Origin: Eutrophocola sp964629325
GTDB taxonomy: Bacteria; Pseudomonadota; Gammaproteobacteria; Pseudomonadales; Pseudohongiellaceae
DNA: 64,000 nucleotides
Assembly: GCA_964629325.1 (NCBI GenBank)
Contig: CAZVSC010000009.1
Coordinates: 4,157-68,156, forward strand
Reading direction: 5' to 3'
Of the stretch, positions 45,272-54,252 are shown in pieces (the stretch's first letter is position 1; every line of letters begins with the position of its first letter). The position numbers and the translations under genes are program-made. The notes under the pieces are model-generated. The model worked only from the letters and a program-made list of their open reading frames with translations. It ran no database searches and was not told the origin of the DNA.

Positions 45272-45946
45272 ATGACTGCTAAATCCACCGCCAGCAAACG
45301 CAACATCGTCACGACGCCGAATGTGGTCGACATCCTGCGGCAGAAAATCCGCCACGGCCATCTCGTTCCCGGCCAGCGACTGGTGGAGGCCGATATCGTC
45401 AAGGAAACCGGGGCCAGTCGGGGCAAGGTCCGCGAAGCGCTCAAGCGTATGGAAACCGAAGGCCTGGTCACCATCGAGGAATTCCGGGGAGCTTCGGTGC
45501 GCCAGTTATCCATGGACGAGGTCAACCAGATCTACAAAGCCAGAATGGCGCTGGAAGGCATGCTGGCCGCCGAATTTGCCGCCGCAAAAAAGCCGGCACT
45601 GAAACGCAAGCTGGAAAAGCTCCAGGAAGACATGAATGCCCTGGAAAAAACCGGTAATCACCGACGCTTTGCCAGGCTCAATGACGACTGGCACTCGCTT
45701 ATCATCAAAGGCTCGGGCAATGTTTATGCCGCCCACTTCCTGACCCAGTTGTCCGTGCCGGTCTATCGCCTCCTGTTTGCCAGTTTCTACAATGCCCAAC
45801 GCATCGATCGCGCCAATGCCGATCACAAGATCATTACCGCCGCGATCATAGCCGGGGATGCCGATGGCGCCGAAAAAGCCATGCGCAAACATATCCGGGA
45901 CGGCCTGGATTCCCTGATCGAGATGAACGAGAAAATGCAGTTGTGA
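45272..45946 (+). CDS. GntR family regulator with FCD domain
   Basis: The 224-residue protein has a winged-helix DNA-binding part (residues 15-78: IRHGHLVPGQRLVEADI, SRGKVREALKRMETEGLV) and a C-terminal FCD ligand domain with the usual Asp/His metal ligands (LNDDWHSLI, ADHKIITAAI, RKHIRDGL). Such FadR-type regulators respond to organic acids. It is divergent from the TRAP/CoA-transferase operon with 75 bases between the starts, so it probably controls that operon by sensing its substrate or a product. Confidence 0.9.
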   Translation: MTAKSTASKRNIVTTPNVVDILRQKIRHGHLVPGQRLVEADIVKETGASRGKVREALKRMETEGLVTIEEFRGASVRQLSMDEVNQIYKARMALEGMLAAEFAAAKKPALKRKLEKLQEDMNALEKTGNHRRFARLNDDWHSLIIKGSGNVYAAHFLTQLSVPVYRLLFASFYNAQRIDRANADHKIITAAIIAGDADGAEKAMRKHIRDGLDSLIEMNEKMQL

Positions 45947-46022
45947 TGGCTCCAGGCCATGGCAGCAAATTCCCTCAGCGCCTTTCATCATAAATACCGG
46001 TCCCTTAATCCAGCATCAGCCA

Positions 46023-46982
46023 TCAACGTTCGATAAAACGTTCAACGGTCCACTCGGTGTTCCGGCACAGGCCGCAATCGGCGCCCACGAACCAACTGGC
46101 GGCCTCTTGGTCGTCACGGAGCTGCCAGTCCAGCCAGTGCACGGCAAATTCGGCCCACTCGGCACCATCGGCGGCTTTCCAGAAAGTGCCGCCGTGTCCG
46201 ACCGGCAACCAGCTGAAGAAAACTGGCACGTGGTTGATGCGCGAGACGTCGTCCACGGAATTGGCATGTGCGATGTCGGTGGATCCACCGGTGACATACG
46301 CTATCGGGCCGTGCAGGTTGGCCAATTCATCCTTGCTGACCTCGATGCCGCTGACGCCGCGAAACCCGCTGTTATAGATGCCGCTGTTGAATATCAGGGC
46401 AGTATCGATGCGCGGATCGGCGGCGGCCTTGATGGCCTGCAGGCCACCGCAACTGTGCCCGGCGACGGCGATCCGTGACAGATCGGCATGCCAGTAGAGT
46501 TCATCGAGGGGATCGGCATTGCGCGCGGTCAGCCAGTCCATGGCGTAATAATGCTGTTCCACATGGGTGGCATCGGGACCCGGCGCCGGTGGTGCGCCGT
46601 TGCCCGGGGGAGCCGGCGGTTGCGCCGGGCGTTCAGCGTCCAGGGGACGTTCGCTGGTGGCGTACCCGAGCGCGATCACCAGGTAGCCGTGCGAGGCGAT
46701 CTCGCGCAGAAAGTAGCTGTGACCAAGACCGTTGTCACTGCAGCCCCCGTTACCCCACAACAGGACCGGCATCGGGTTGTCCGGCAGGTCGCGCGGACGA
46801 TACAGGGTGTGCGTCCGCAGGTCGGCGCGTGACTGCGCCACGGCTGGCCACTGGCCGTTGCCGGTGACGACGCCGACAAAACCGGGTGGCTGGAGTTCAC
46901 CGCTGCGCGGCTGGGCCTGGAGGGGCAGCACGAACAGGGCGGCCAGTCCCAAAACCAGGGTAAGGGCAATCTTGCGTTGCAT
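46023..46982 (-). CDS. Exported alpha/beta hydrolase with CGLC tail, paralogue
   Basis: The 319-residue protein starts with a signal peptide (ending PLQAQ, residue 24). Ser177 in GHSCGG, Asp236 in GGSTDIA and His263 in VGHGGT form the triad, at the same spacing and in the same motif context as in the protein at 31036. The C-terminal CGLC pair is also shared. A proline- and alanine-rich insertion (about 118-138) is particular to this copy. The ATG at 46982 has GGGGGA upstream. The 240 bases upstream (46983-47222) hold no gene, only a palindrome at 47087. Confidence 0.87.
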   Translation of the reverse strand: MQRKIALTLVLGLAALFVLPLQAQPRSGELQPPGFVGVVTGNGQWPAVAQSRADLRTHTLYRPRDLPDNPMPVLLWGNGGCSDNGLGHSYFLREIASHGYLVIALGYATSERPLDAERPAQPPAPPGNGAPPAPGPDATHVEQHYYAMDWLTARNADPLDELYWHADLSRIAVAGHSCGGLQAIKAAADPRIDTALIFNSGIYNSGFRGVSGIEVSKDELANLHGPIAYVTGGSTDIAHANSVDDVSRINHVPVFFSWLPVGHGGTFWKAADGAEWAEFAVHWLDWQLRDDQEAASWFVGADCGLCRNTEWTVERFIER

Positions 46983-47086
46983 GGTATCCCCCGAAACTGA
47001 TGATGCGCTTTCCGGCCCAGGCGGGCTGAGGCGGATTCTTCTCATGATGACCCGGCACGAAGCCGAAAGGCACAGGCAAGGGTCAG

Positions 47087-47098
47087 ATTGTTAACAAT
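47087..47098. promoter_or_regulatory. Candidate operator palindrome
   Basis: ATTGTTAACAAT is a perfect 12-bp palindrome in an AT-rich stretch about 105 bases upstream of the secreted hydrolase start. Its half-sites (TTGT / ACAA) resemble those bound by FadR-type GntR proteins, such as the one encoded at 45272. The assignment is by eye only. Confidence 0.4.
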
Positions 47099-47222
47099 TA
47101 ATACCGCAATTACAATCCCCGAAACCCCGATATTGACTGATATATCTAAAAGGACCGCGCCTTGCTGACGGTATTTTTTAACGTGATTTGGCTTGGCTGC
47201 GCTCCAACCCGAATCGCGGTAT

Positions 47223-47500
47223 TCAGGGGCGTTCCGGCTCTACGAATTCCACCAGCAGCCTGTCGGGATCGACAGCGAAAACGAAACGTCCGCACGACCG
47301 CTGTATAGGTTGTCCGTCCAGTGGGAGGTCACCGAGGCAGTAAATTCCGCGGTAAAGTCCTGGTCGCCATCGTGACTCACCAGGATAAAACGCAGGTCCT
47401 CACCGCCTCCCGTGATGACATTCGAGAACTGCCGCAACCGGTTACTGAATCCGTGGGTCCGCCGTGCAGGACTGCCGCAAACATCAAAACGCCCGAGCAC
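47223..47500 (-). pseudogene. Frameshifted VOC/glyoxalase-family remnant
   Basis: Two overlapping minus-strand frames together give a degraded VOC protein. The first (from about 47500) contains GGGEDLRFILVSHDGDQDF. About 60 residues in, a frame change is needed to continue as LGDLPLDGQ and then RFVFAVDPDRLLVEFVEP, a standard VOC-domain end, with a TGA at 47223-47225. It begins about 20 bases downstream of the PQQ dehydrogenase gene on the same strand and is probably a former last gene of that operon. Confidence 0.6.
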
Positions 47501-47521
47501 AACAGCCTTTTCGCGATACCA

Positions 47522-49567
47522 TCAGGGCAACGCATAAGCCACGATTTCACCGCCGACGTCGGCGCCTGCGTGCGTGACCGACACCACGATGTACTGCTTG
47601 CCGTCGTGCAGGAACGTCATCGGCGAGCCGGTCTGTCGTGCCGGCATCTCGATGCGGCCCTCGATATCCTCGCCCGTGTCCTTGTCGTAGGCGCGCAGCA
47701 GTGCGACGGTTTCACCCTGCTCGTTGGTGTGGGTGGCGCCCTCCCCGGCGATCACCATCGTGGCGGTGGTGAGCGTGCCGATGAAGATGCGGCCATAGGA
47801 GCCCAGGCGATCGACATTCTCCACGCCGGCCAGGGCCGGATTGTTGCGGATGGCGTCTTCGGTCGTACCGTGGGTTTTCTGCCAGAGGATGTCGCCGGTA
47901 TTCATGTCGTAGGCGGTGATGCGGTCATACGGCGGCTTGATCAGTGGAATGTTTCCCTGCAGGAAAGTACTCGGCCGGCGTGCGCCAAGCCCCCCGGGCG
48001 GCCCGAGCCTGCCAGGTGCAGCGGGTGCGGCCTGGTCCGGTTCGCCGCCGGGGCCGCGATTGAACGGCACCATGTCTTCCGGGGTGTTAACCAGTTCCAT
48101 CAGCTGCGTGTGCGAGTGGATATACAGGCGGTTGGTCACCGGGTCGAAACTGCCGCCCGGCCAGTTGGCGCCACCCACCGCATTCGGCAGCATCAATGTG
48201 GCGAAAGGACCGCCGTCGCGCCCCACTGCCGGCGGCGTAAAGATGGGACCCAGGCGAAACTGTTCGATGACCTGTTCCGCTTCTGCCCGCAGTGCCGGCG
48301 TCAGGTCGTTGAGGTCGTCCCGGCTCACGCCCTGCCGGTCGAACGGCAACGGCCAGGTGGGAAACGGCTGGGTCGGACTGGTCTCCTCGTAAGGCGCTTC
48401 CGACTGCGGCACGGCGCGCTCCTCGATCGGCCAGATCGGCTCCCCGGTTTCCCGGTTGAGCACGTACAGGAAGGCCTGCTTGCTGGGTTGCGCCACTGCC
48501 TTGATGGTGCGGCCGTCAAGCTGCATGTCGAACAGGATCGGTGCGCACGGCAGGTCCCAGTCCCACACGCCGTGGTGAATGAACTGGTAATGCCATTTGC
48601 GCTCGCCGGTGTTCACGTCGACGGCCACAAGGGATTCACCGAACAGGCCATCGCCGGGGCGGTTGTAGCCGTTGTAATCCGCCGCGGGCATTTCCACGGG
48701 CAGGTAGACCAGTCCCAGTTCCGCATCGGCGCTCATCTGCGCCCACACGCCGGCATTGCCGTTTTCCTCCGCCGTGCCGTTCCAGGTGTCATAACCGAAC
48801 TCGCCGCGCAGGGGAATGGTATGGAATATCCACAGGCGCTCGCCGGTGCGTATGTCATAACCGCGCACATAACCCTTGGCCGTCCAGCGGCTGCGCACGT
48901 CGCCGGTCGGCCGGTGGGCGGCACCGACGACGATGACATTGCCCACCACCAGCGGCGTGGCGTTCAGGCCAATGCCGGAATCCAGCGGATCGAGGTCCTG
49001 GTCGAAATTCTGTTTCAGGTCGACGGCGCCGTTGTCGCCGAAGCTTTCGATCTTCTCGCCAGTATTTGCGTCGAGGGCAATGAGGCGATAACCCGGCGTC
49101 ACGTACAACAGGCGCTGGTCGGCACCATCCTCGCTTTCCCAGTACGACAAGCCGCGGCCCGCACCCTGGCGCGCGGCGACAGCACCGCGCTCCCCTTCGT
49201 CTTCCCGGTGCATCCACAGCATCTCACCGGTACCGGGATTCATGGCGATCACCGCACGCCGCATGCCGGCGGTTGTATATAGCGTATTGTTTACATACAG
49301 CGGCGTGGCGCCATAGAGGCCGTCGGGACGGGGACCGAGAAAATCCGTGCGCAGACTCCAGGCTACTTGCAGGTTTTTGAAATTGTCGGCGTTGATCTGG
49401 TCCAGCGGTGAATAGCGATGGCTGCCCAGATTGGCCCCGTAAGTGGTCCACTCACCGGCCGCCTGCTGCGGTGTAATGACAGACTGTGCAAACGCCGGCG
49501 TCACTGCGAACATGGCCGGGACAATCCATGCTGCCAGTGTTGTCCTGTAAATACGCGATCGACTCAT
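47522..49567 (-). CDS. PQQ-dependent dehydrogenase, periplasmic
   Basis: The 681-residue protein has a signal peptide (ending TPAFAQ) and the eight-bladed quinoprotein layout: WTTYGANLGSHRYSPLDQI at the mature start, GRGLSYWES, LIALDANTGEKIESFG, NRETGEPIWPIEERAVPQS, and WPGGSFDPVTNRLYIHS. These enzymes oxidise alcohols or sugars and pass electrons to cytochrome c. There is no C-terminal heme domain; a separate cytochrome c gene lies 15 bases upstream. ATG at 49567 with AGGAGAG upstream is preferred to the GTG one codon earlier. Confidence 0.9.
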   Translation of the reverse strand: MSRSRIYRTTLAAWIVPAMFAVTPAFAQSVITPQQAAGEWTTYGANLGSHRYSPLDQINADNFKNLQVAWSLRTDFLGPRPDGLYGATPLYVNNTLYTTAGMRRAVIAMNPGTGEMLWMHREDEGERGAVAARQGAGRGLSYWESEDGADQRLLYVTPGYRLIALDANTGEKIESFGDNGAVDLKQNFDQDLDPLDSGIGLNATPLVVGNVIVVGAAHRPTGDVRSRWTAKGYVRGYDIRTGERLWIFHTIPLRGEFGYDTWNGTAEENGNAGVWAQMSADAELGLVYLPVEMPAADYNGYNRPGDGLFGESLVAVDVNTGERKWHYQFIHHGVWDWDLPCAPILFDMQLDGRTIKAVAQPSKQAFLYVLNRETGEPIWPIEERAVPQSEAPYEETSPTQPFPTWPLPFDRQGVSRDDLNDLTPALRAEAEQVIEQFRLGPIFTPPAVGRDGGPFATLMLPNAVGGANWPGGSFDPVTNRLYIHSHTQLMELVNTPEDMVPFNRGPGGEPDQAAPAAPGRLGPPGGLGARRPSTFLQGNIPLIKPPYDRITAYDMNTGDILWQKTHGTTEDAIRNNPALAGVENVDRLGSYGRIFIGTLTTATMVIAGEGATHTNEQGETVALLRAYDKDTGEDIEGRIEMPARQTGSPMTFLHDGKQYIVVSVTHAGADVGGEIVAYALP

Positions 49568-49582
49568 CACTCTCTCCTGTCT

Positions 49583-50008
49583 TCACTCGCCAAGGGGCGG
49601 TAATTCAAATGTCATGGCTGAAAGAATATCCTGTTGCGCAGGCAAAACGGCATCACCCAGCGGCAGACCGTTGTACCAGAGCACGTAAGCCAGGGTGTCC
49701 ACGAGCTCCTGCCGCGATAGTGTGCCTGGCTTGTCCGGCGGCATCGTTGCCATGCGCTCAACCAGCGCCCACAAAGTTTCTCCCCGCCAGTTGCCGCCAA
49801 ACTGCGGACCGGAGAGCGGCGGCGCCTGGTCCACCCCGTTCATCGATTCGCCATGGCAGGCGAGGCAGTGCTGGTAATACATGGCCTGGCCTCGCACCGC
49901 CTGGGCTTCGTTGAAAGCGCCCTCCAGCAGTGCAGTCTGCGCGAATGCATCCACGACCAGACTGCCAGACAGGAAAACCGGGAGTAGCGCCGTTAACATC
50001 CGCAACAT
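49583..50008 (-). CDS. Exported monoheme cytochrome c
   Basis: The 141-residue protein has a signal peptide (ending AFAQ, residue 24), one heme motif CLACH at 48-52 and a Met-rich region (RMATMPPDKPGTLS) that can provide the sixth ligand. It is the natural electron acceptor of the PQQ dehydrogenase encoded 15 bases downstream. GGAG lies upstream of the ATG at 50008. The MBL gene precedes it by 27 bases. Confidence 0.9.
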   Translation of the reverse strand: MLRMLTALLPVFLSGSLVVDAFAQTALLEGAFNEAQAVRGQAMYYQHCLACHGESMNGVDQAPPLSGPQFGGNWRGETLWALVERMATMPPDKPGTLSRQELVDTLAYVLWYNGLPLGDAVLPAQQDILSAMTFELPPLGE

Positions 50009-50035
50009 CTGATTACTCCGGCATGCCATCGGCAA

Positions 50036-51046
50036 TCATTCGGCAGCTTCGGCAATGCGTGCACCCAGCGCGCATTCTTCCGCCACCTTGACGTAGCGGT
50101 TCACCGCGTCGTTGCCGATGACGTAGGGATGCGGCTCACCTGCCCTGCGACCTGCCAGTGCCGGCAATTTTACGGTGGTCCCGTCATAGGCCGTGTGGTT
50201 GGACAGGATGATGTCGACGCCGGCACCGGCGGTGACACCCTGGAAATAGGCCGCCGAACGGGCATAGTCACGCAAACGCAGGTCGCGGGGATCGTTCGGG
50301 TCGTCACGGAAGTTGAACAGGGTGCCGCCCCATACGGCGGCCAGGTGTTCCTCGCCGTTGTCGTGCACGGGCAGCAAGGTGGAAATGGTGCCGTGGGTAT
50401 GTCCCGGCGTGATGAAGGTCTGGATCGTGTGGTCGCCAAGCGTGAGTTTCATGCCGTCGGTGGCGACGATGTCGCGGGTGGCCTTGACGGTTTCACGGGC
50501 GGTAGCCTCGTACAGGTCCCAGTCGACCGCCGACATGACCACACGGGCACCGTATTTCTGCTGCAGGATGCCGGCGCCGCCGGAATGGTCGCCATGGGCA
50601 TGGCTGATGATGACGTACTTGATCTCGGCCGGGTCGATACCGAGCTTGCGCAGGCCCTCGATGGCCTCAGCTTCCACGGTATTCTCAAAGATAGAATCCA
50701 CCAGGATGAAGCCTTCGGACGTGCGCAGGCCCCAGATGGAGAACACGGTCTGGCCAAGGAAGTAGAGGTCATCAAAGACCTGCACCGGCTCGGCATACCA
50801 GTCGCGCTCCGGATCGGTTGTCGGTAACGCCCGCGGTACCTCCCCGGTAACCGGGGCGGCGCCGGTGAACTCGATGGGACCGGCGCACAACTGGCCGAAC
50901 ACGAAGGCATGGTCCTCGCCGGCCAGTGCGCGCGCGCGCTCGACATAGGCGAGCACTTCCGACTGAACATCCTGGGCCAGTGTAATCTGCGGTAAATGCG
51001 CCAGCTGGCATGCCAGCAAGGTTGCGGTCAAGATCTTGAGCTTCAT
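50036..51046 (-). CDS. Exported MBL-fold hydrolase, subclass B3-like, intact metal sites
   Basis: The 336-residue protein has a signal peptide (ending ITLAQ). The metal motif is complete: His149, His151, Asp153 and His154 (HAHGDH), His216 in TPGHTHG, and a C-terminal His in LSNHTAYDG. This is the layout of subclass B3 beta-lactamases and related hydrolases, but the context (PQQ dehydrogenase and cytochrome c directly downstream) argues for a metabolic hydrolase rather than antibiotic resistance. Compare the paralogue at 7639, which has lost the same residues. Confidence 0.87.
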   Translation of the reverse strand: MKLKILTATLLACQLAHLPQITLAQDVQSEVLAYVERARALAGEDHAFVFGQLCAGPIEFTGAAPVTGEVPRALPTTDPERDWYAEPVQVFDDLYFLGQTVFSIWGLRTSEGFILVDSIFENTVEAEAIEGLRKLGIDPAEIKYVIISHAHGDHSGGAGILQQKYGARVVMSAVDWDLYEATARETVKATRDIVATDGMKLTLGDHTIQTFITPGHTHGTISTLLPVHDNGEEHLAAVWGGTLFNFRDDPNDPRDLRLRDYARSAAYFQGVTAGAGVDIILSNHTAYDGTTVKLPALAGRRAGEPHPYVIGNDAVNRYVKVAEECALGARIAEAAE

Positions 51047-51234
51047 CGGCCCCCCCCTACTCTCCGTTTTAGTTTTTTTTAGAGACTTTTATTTCCCGGC
51101 TGGCAATAATGACCGCAATACGGGATATCTTCAAGCTGCCTTGCAGCCCGGGGTGTTGAACCGTGGTACTCATCGAAAATCGCTTAATTCCATAAGAATG
51201 ATTACCCATTAGGGTCACAATCAAAGGGGGCATA

Positions 51235-53316
51235 ATGACACGCCATATTGCTGGATCGGTTTTCCTGTTTTTGATCCTGTCTTCTAACGCGCTCGCACAG
51301 GGACCCCAGGCGTCCGGGCCATCCATGGATCCGAACCAGACCCGTCCCGGCGAATTCCTGATCGAACCGCCCACCCTGCAGAATCTCGGGTTTGAATGGT
51401 TCATCGAGGGTGATGATAACCGTAACGCCACGGTCACCATGCGCTACCGCGAACAAGGCGAACGCACGTGGCACGATGCCCTGCCCCTGCTGCGCCTGGG
51501 CGGTGAACGCATTTACAGTGAGTCCCGGGTCGACGTGGTGGTGCCGCCGATGTTCGCCGGCAGTGTGCTCGACCTGGAGCCGGACACCGCCTACGAAATC
51601 AGCTTCACCCTGGACGACCCCGATGGCGTGGTCGGTCCCGCGGACAAGACCCTGGTGGTGCGCACACGTCCCGAACCCGTGCCCTTCACCGGGGGCCGCA
51701 CCTTCCATGTGTACCCGCACGGATACACAGGCGAAAAAATGGAACCGTCCTTCGAGGGGCTGATGTGCGCCTACAATTTCTGGTGCGCCGGTACCGACTG
51801 GGCCACCTCCGGCCGTCCGCGCGTGCGCCCCGGCGACACCATTCTCGTGCATGCCGGCGAGTACAAGTACAACCGCTATGAATACACCAACAACGCCTCG
51901 GTCAACCGCACCGTCCCGCTGGACGGCACCTATTACCTGACGGCGGATGGCACAGAGGATATGCCGATCGCGATCAAGGCTGCGGGCGATGGCGAAGTGA
52001 TCTTCGATGGCGACAACAACTTTGCCCTGTTCGACGTGCGCGCCGCGGATTACACCTACTTCGAAGGCATCACTTTCAGGAACGCGGAATACGCCATCCT
52101 GGCCGGCACCCAGTTCATTGCGGGTTCAAAGGGCCTGACCGTGAAGAACTCGCGTTTCGAAAATGTCGGCGCGGGCATCTTCACCAACTTTGCCGGTTCT
52201 TCCAACTTCTATATCGCGGACAACTGGTTCTTCGGGCGCAATGATCCCGACCACCTGATCGGCTGGGCCGGCGATGCCCTGTGGAGCCGTTTCGACGGCG
52301 TCGACGGCCAGATCTTTCCACCGGCAATGGCCTCCTATGTTGCGGTGAAACTGTATGGCCCAGGCCATGTGGTGGCGTACAACTACATCACCGATTTCCA
52401 CGACGGCATCAACGTCGAAACCTACGGCGCCCCCGACGGTTCGGTGGCTTCGGGTCCCGGCATTATCGACGGTCCTCACTACCCGCCCCGGGAATACTGG
52501 AACCTGCGCCCGGTCGCCATCGATTTCTACAACAACTACATCACCAACAGCCATGACAACCCGATAGAAGCCGATGGCAGCATGCACAACATCCGCGTCC
52601 TGCGAAACATGTTGATCAACCACCCCTCTCACGCGCTGTGCAACCAGCCGGCACTGGGCGGGCCCGTGTACTGGATTCGCAATATCGCCTACAACCTGCC
52701 GGGCGGATCCACCCGCCTGACCGGCGGTTCGGCCGGCGTGCTGTTCTACAACAACACCATCCTGTCGGAGACCACCGGCAACACGCAGAACTCGCACTGG
52801 CGCAACAACCTGATTCTCGGGCAGAACGCCGGCGGCTTTTTCGGCGGCGGTGAACCACTGTTGTTCGGTATCACTACCTATACCAATTACACGTCCAGCG
52901 ATTACAACGGCTTCGGCCCCTGGCCCGGCGCCAGGGTGAATTTCGCCTGGTCGTCACCGGCATTCGATGTACTGGCGGACTATCCCGGCCCCGGCAGCGA
53001 CCCGGACCTGGAAACCCGCGAGTTCGGCACGCTTGCCGACTACAGTGCCGCGACCGGCCAGGATACGCACAGCGTCATGGTGGGTTACGACACCTTCGTC
53101 GACGTGCCGATGCTCAACGCGCAGGACTACGACAACGTACAGAATATCTACGTCGCCGATGATTTCGATTTTTCACTGGTGAGGAACTCGCCGGCCATCG
53201 ATGCCGGCAGGGTGTTGCCCAATGTGACCGACGGGTACAACGGCCGCGCGCCTGATCTGGGCGCGCTCGAGCGCGGGCAGGACTTGCCGCACTACGGGCC
53301 GCGTCCGGGCCGTTAG
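51235..53316 (+). CDS. Secreted right-handed beta-helix protein
   Basis: This 693-residue protein has a signal peptide (ending NALAQ). Residues about 40-145 look like a fibronectin-type-III-like domain (LGFEWFIEGDDNRNATVTMRY, PDTAYEISFTLDD). The rest has parallel beta-helix repeats: YTYFEGITFRNAEYAI, LTVKNSRFENVGAGIFTN, HVVAYNYITDFHDGINVETYG, IRVLRNMLINHPSHALCNQ. Such proteins are often polysaccharide lyases or surface proteins. No lyase motif is certain. AAAGGGGG lies upstream of the ATG. It is a single gene, divergent from the MBL gene. Confidence 0.85.
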   Translation: MTRHIAGSVFLFLILSSNALAQGPQASGPSMDPNQTRPGEFLIEPPTLQNLGFEWFIEGDDNRNATVTMRYREQGERTWHDALPLLRLGGERIYSESRVDVVVPPMFAGSVLDLEPDTAYEISFTLDDPDGVVGPADKTLVVRTRPEPVPFTGGRTFHVYPHGYTGEKMEPSFEGLMCAYNFWCAGTDWATSGRPRVRPGDTILVHAGEYKYNRYEYTNNASVNRTVPLDGTYYLTADGTEDMPIAIKAAGDGEVIFDGDNNFALFDVRAADYTYFEGITFRNAEYAILAGTQFIAGSKGLTVKNSRFENVGAGIFTNFAGSSNFYIADNWFFGRNDPDHLIGWAGDALWSRFDGVDGQIFPPAMASYVAVKLYGPGHVVAYNYITDFHDGINVETYGAPDGSVASGPGIIDGPHYPPREYWNLRPVAIDFYNNYITNSHDNPIEADGSMHNIRVLRNMLINHPSHALCNQPALGGPVYWIRNIAYNLPGGSTRLTGGSAGVLFYNNTILSETTGNTQNSHWRNNLILGQNAGGFFGGGEPLLFGITTYTNYTSSDYNGFGPWPGARVNFAWSSPAFDVLADYPGPGSDPDLETREFGTLADYSAATGQDTHSVMVGYDTFVDVPMLNAQDYDNVQNIYVADDFDFSLVRNSPAIDAGRVLPNVTDGYNGRAPDLGALERGQDLPHYGPRPGR

Positions 53317-53350
53317 GCCGGATTGGCCGGTTGACGCACCGGGATGTGTA

Positions 53351-54232
53351 TCAAACGGGATGCAACTGGACGATATTGCCGTCCGGATCCTGAATCCGCA
53401 GCAACTGGTCGTTGCCGGGCACGGGCAGGATGGTGCCGCCGATCGCTTCCACGCCCGCACTGACCGCGGCCTTGTCGAAGGGATCGACCTTGATCCCGAA
53501 CAGTACGATACCGGGCTCCTGCCCGAACTCGTAACGGGCCTGCTCCAGGTACAGTCGCGTGCCGGAATCCGGGAATTCGAAATACGCCCGGCTGCGGTCA
53601 GGCGTCCAGGCATGGCTGCCGTAGAGGATACCGTACCAGTCCAACGCCCTGTCCAGGTCGCGCACGCGCAGCAAAACGCTTTGCACGCCGTGCGGTGTGA
53701 CCAGTCCCTGGTGCCAGGGTACCAGTTGCGACGGATTGGCCGCCGTTACCAACGTGTCCGGCGCCGGCAGGAACTGGATTTCTATGCCGTCGGGATCGCT
53801 GAACAACGCGCCGAAACCCCGTGAGCCCGGAAATTCGCCAAAGCCGCCGGCAGCAAACTGTTCACCCAGTTCGGTCATGATCGCTTCGCCGTCACGGCGC
53901 CAGTCATGCACCGAGGTACAGAAATGGCCAATGTAGCTGCCACGGCCGTTGGAAGCGCCGACGGCGATATAGCCTACCTCACGGTCTTGCTCCAGCGGAC
54001 TCAGCAACACGAAATACCGGTAGCCGCCCCGGAACTCCTGGGCGTGCAGTTCCGTATTGAATAGACCCATGTAAAAACGGGTGGTGGCTTCCACATCGGG
54101 AACGATCACATCCAGGTGATCCAGACCCGGCGTGCGCAGCGGCAGTACGCTGCCCTGAGCCAGCGCGAAAGGCGATACCGGCGCGGCCATCGCGGCCATG
54201 CCCAGCAACACGTTGCGGCGATTGACGTTCAT
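53351..54232 (-). CDS. Tat-exported two-domain VOC (glyoxalase/dioxygenase-fold) protein
   Basis: The 293-residue protein has an N-terminal twin-arginine-like signal (NRRNVLLGMAAMAAPVSPFALAQ). Two VOC domains follow: the first with GLDHLDVIVPDVEATTRFY and FSDPDGIEIQFLP, the second with GVQSVLLRVRDLDRALDWYG and RIQDPDGNIVQLHPV. VOC enzymes use a metal for lyase, dioxygenase or epoxide reactions; the exact one is not visible. The gene begins 20 bases after the ankyrin gene of cassette C and is probably its last member. Confidence 0.83.
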   Translation of the reverse strand: MNVNRRNVLLGMAAMAAPVSPFALAQGSVLPLRTPGLDHLDVIVPDVEATTRFYMGLFNTELHAQEFRGGYRYFVLLSPLEQDREVGYIAVGASNGRGSYIGHFCTSVHDWRRDGEAIMTELGEQFAAGGFGEFPGSRGFGALFSDPDGIEIQFLPAPDTLVTAANPSQLVPWHQGLVTPHGVQSVLLRVRDLDRALDWYGILYGSHAWTPDRSRAYFEFPDSGTRLYLEQARYEFGQEPGIVLFGIKVDPFDKAAVSAGVEAIGGTILPVPGNDQLLRIQDPDGNIVQLHPV

Positions 54233-54252
54233 GGTGAATCTCCTGGTTTTTA

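Noticed and set aside
47321..49282. A 653-codon plus-strand frame
   Set aside because: It is the antisense shadow of the PQQ dehydrogenase; its protein has low complexity and no family marks.
50036..51046. Antibiotic-resistance beta-lactamase
   Set aside because: Although the metal sites fit subclass B3, the operon with a PQQ dehydrogenase and cytochrome c points to metabolism; resistance cannot be claimed.
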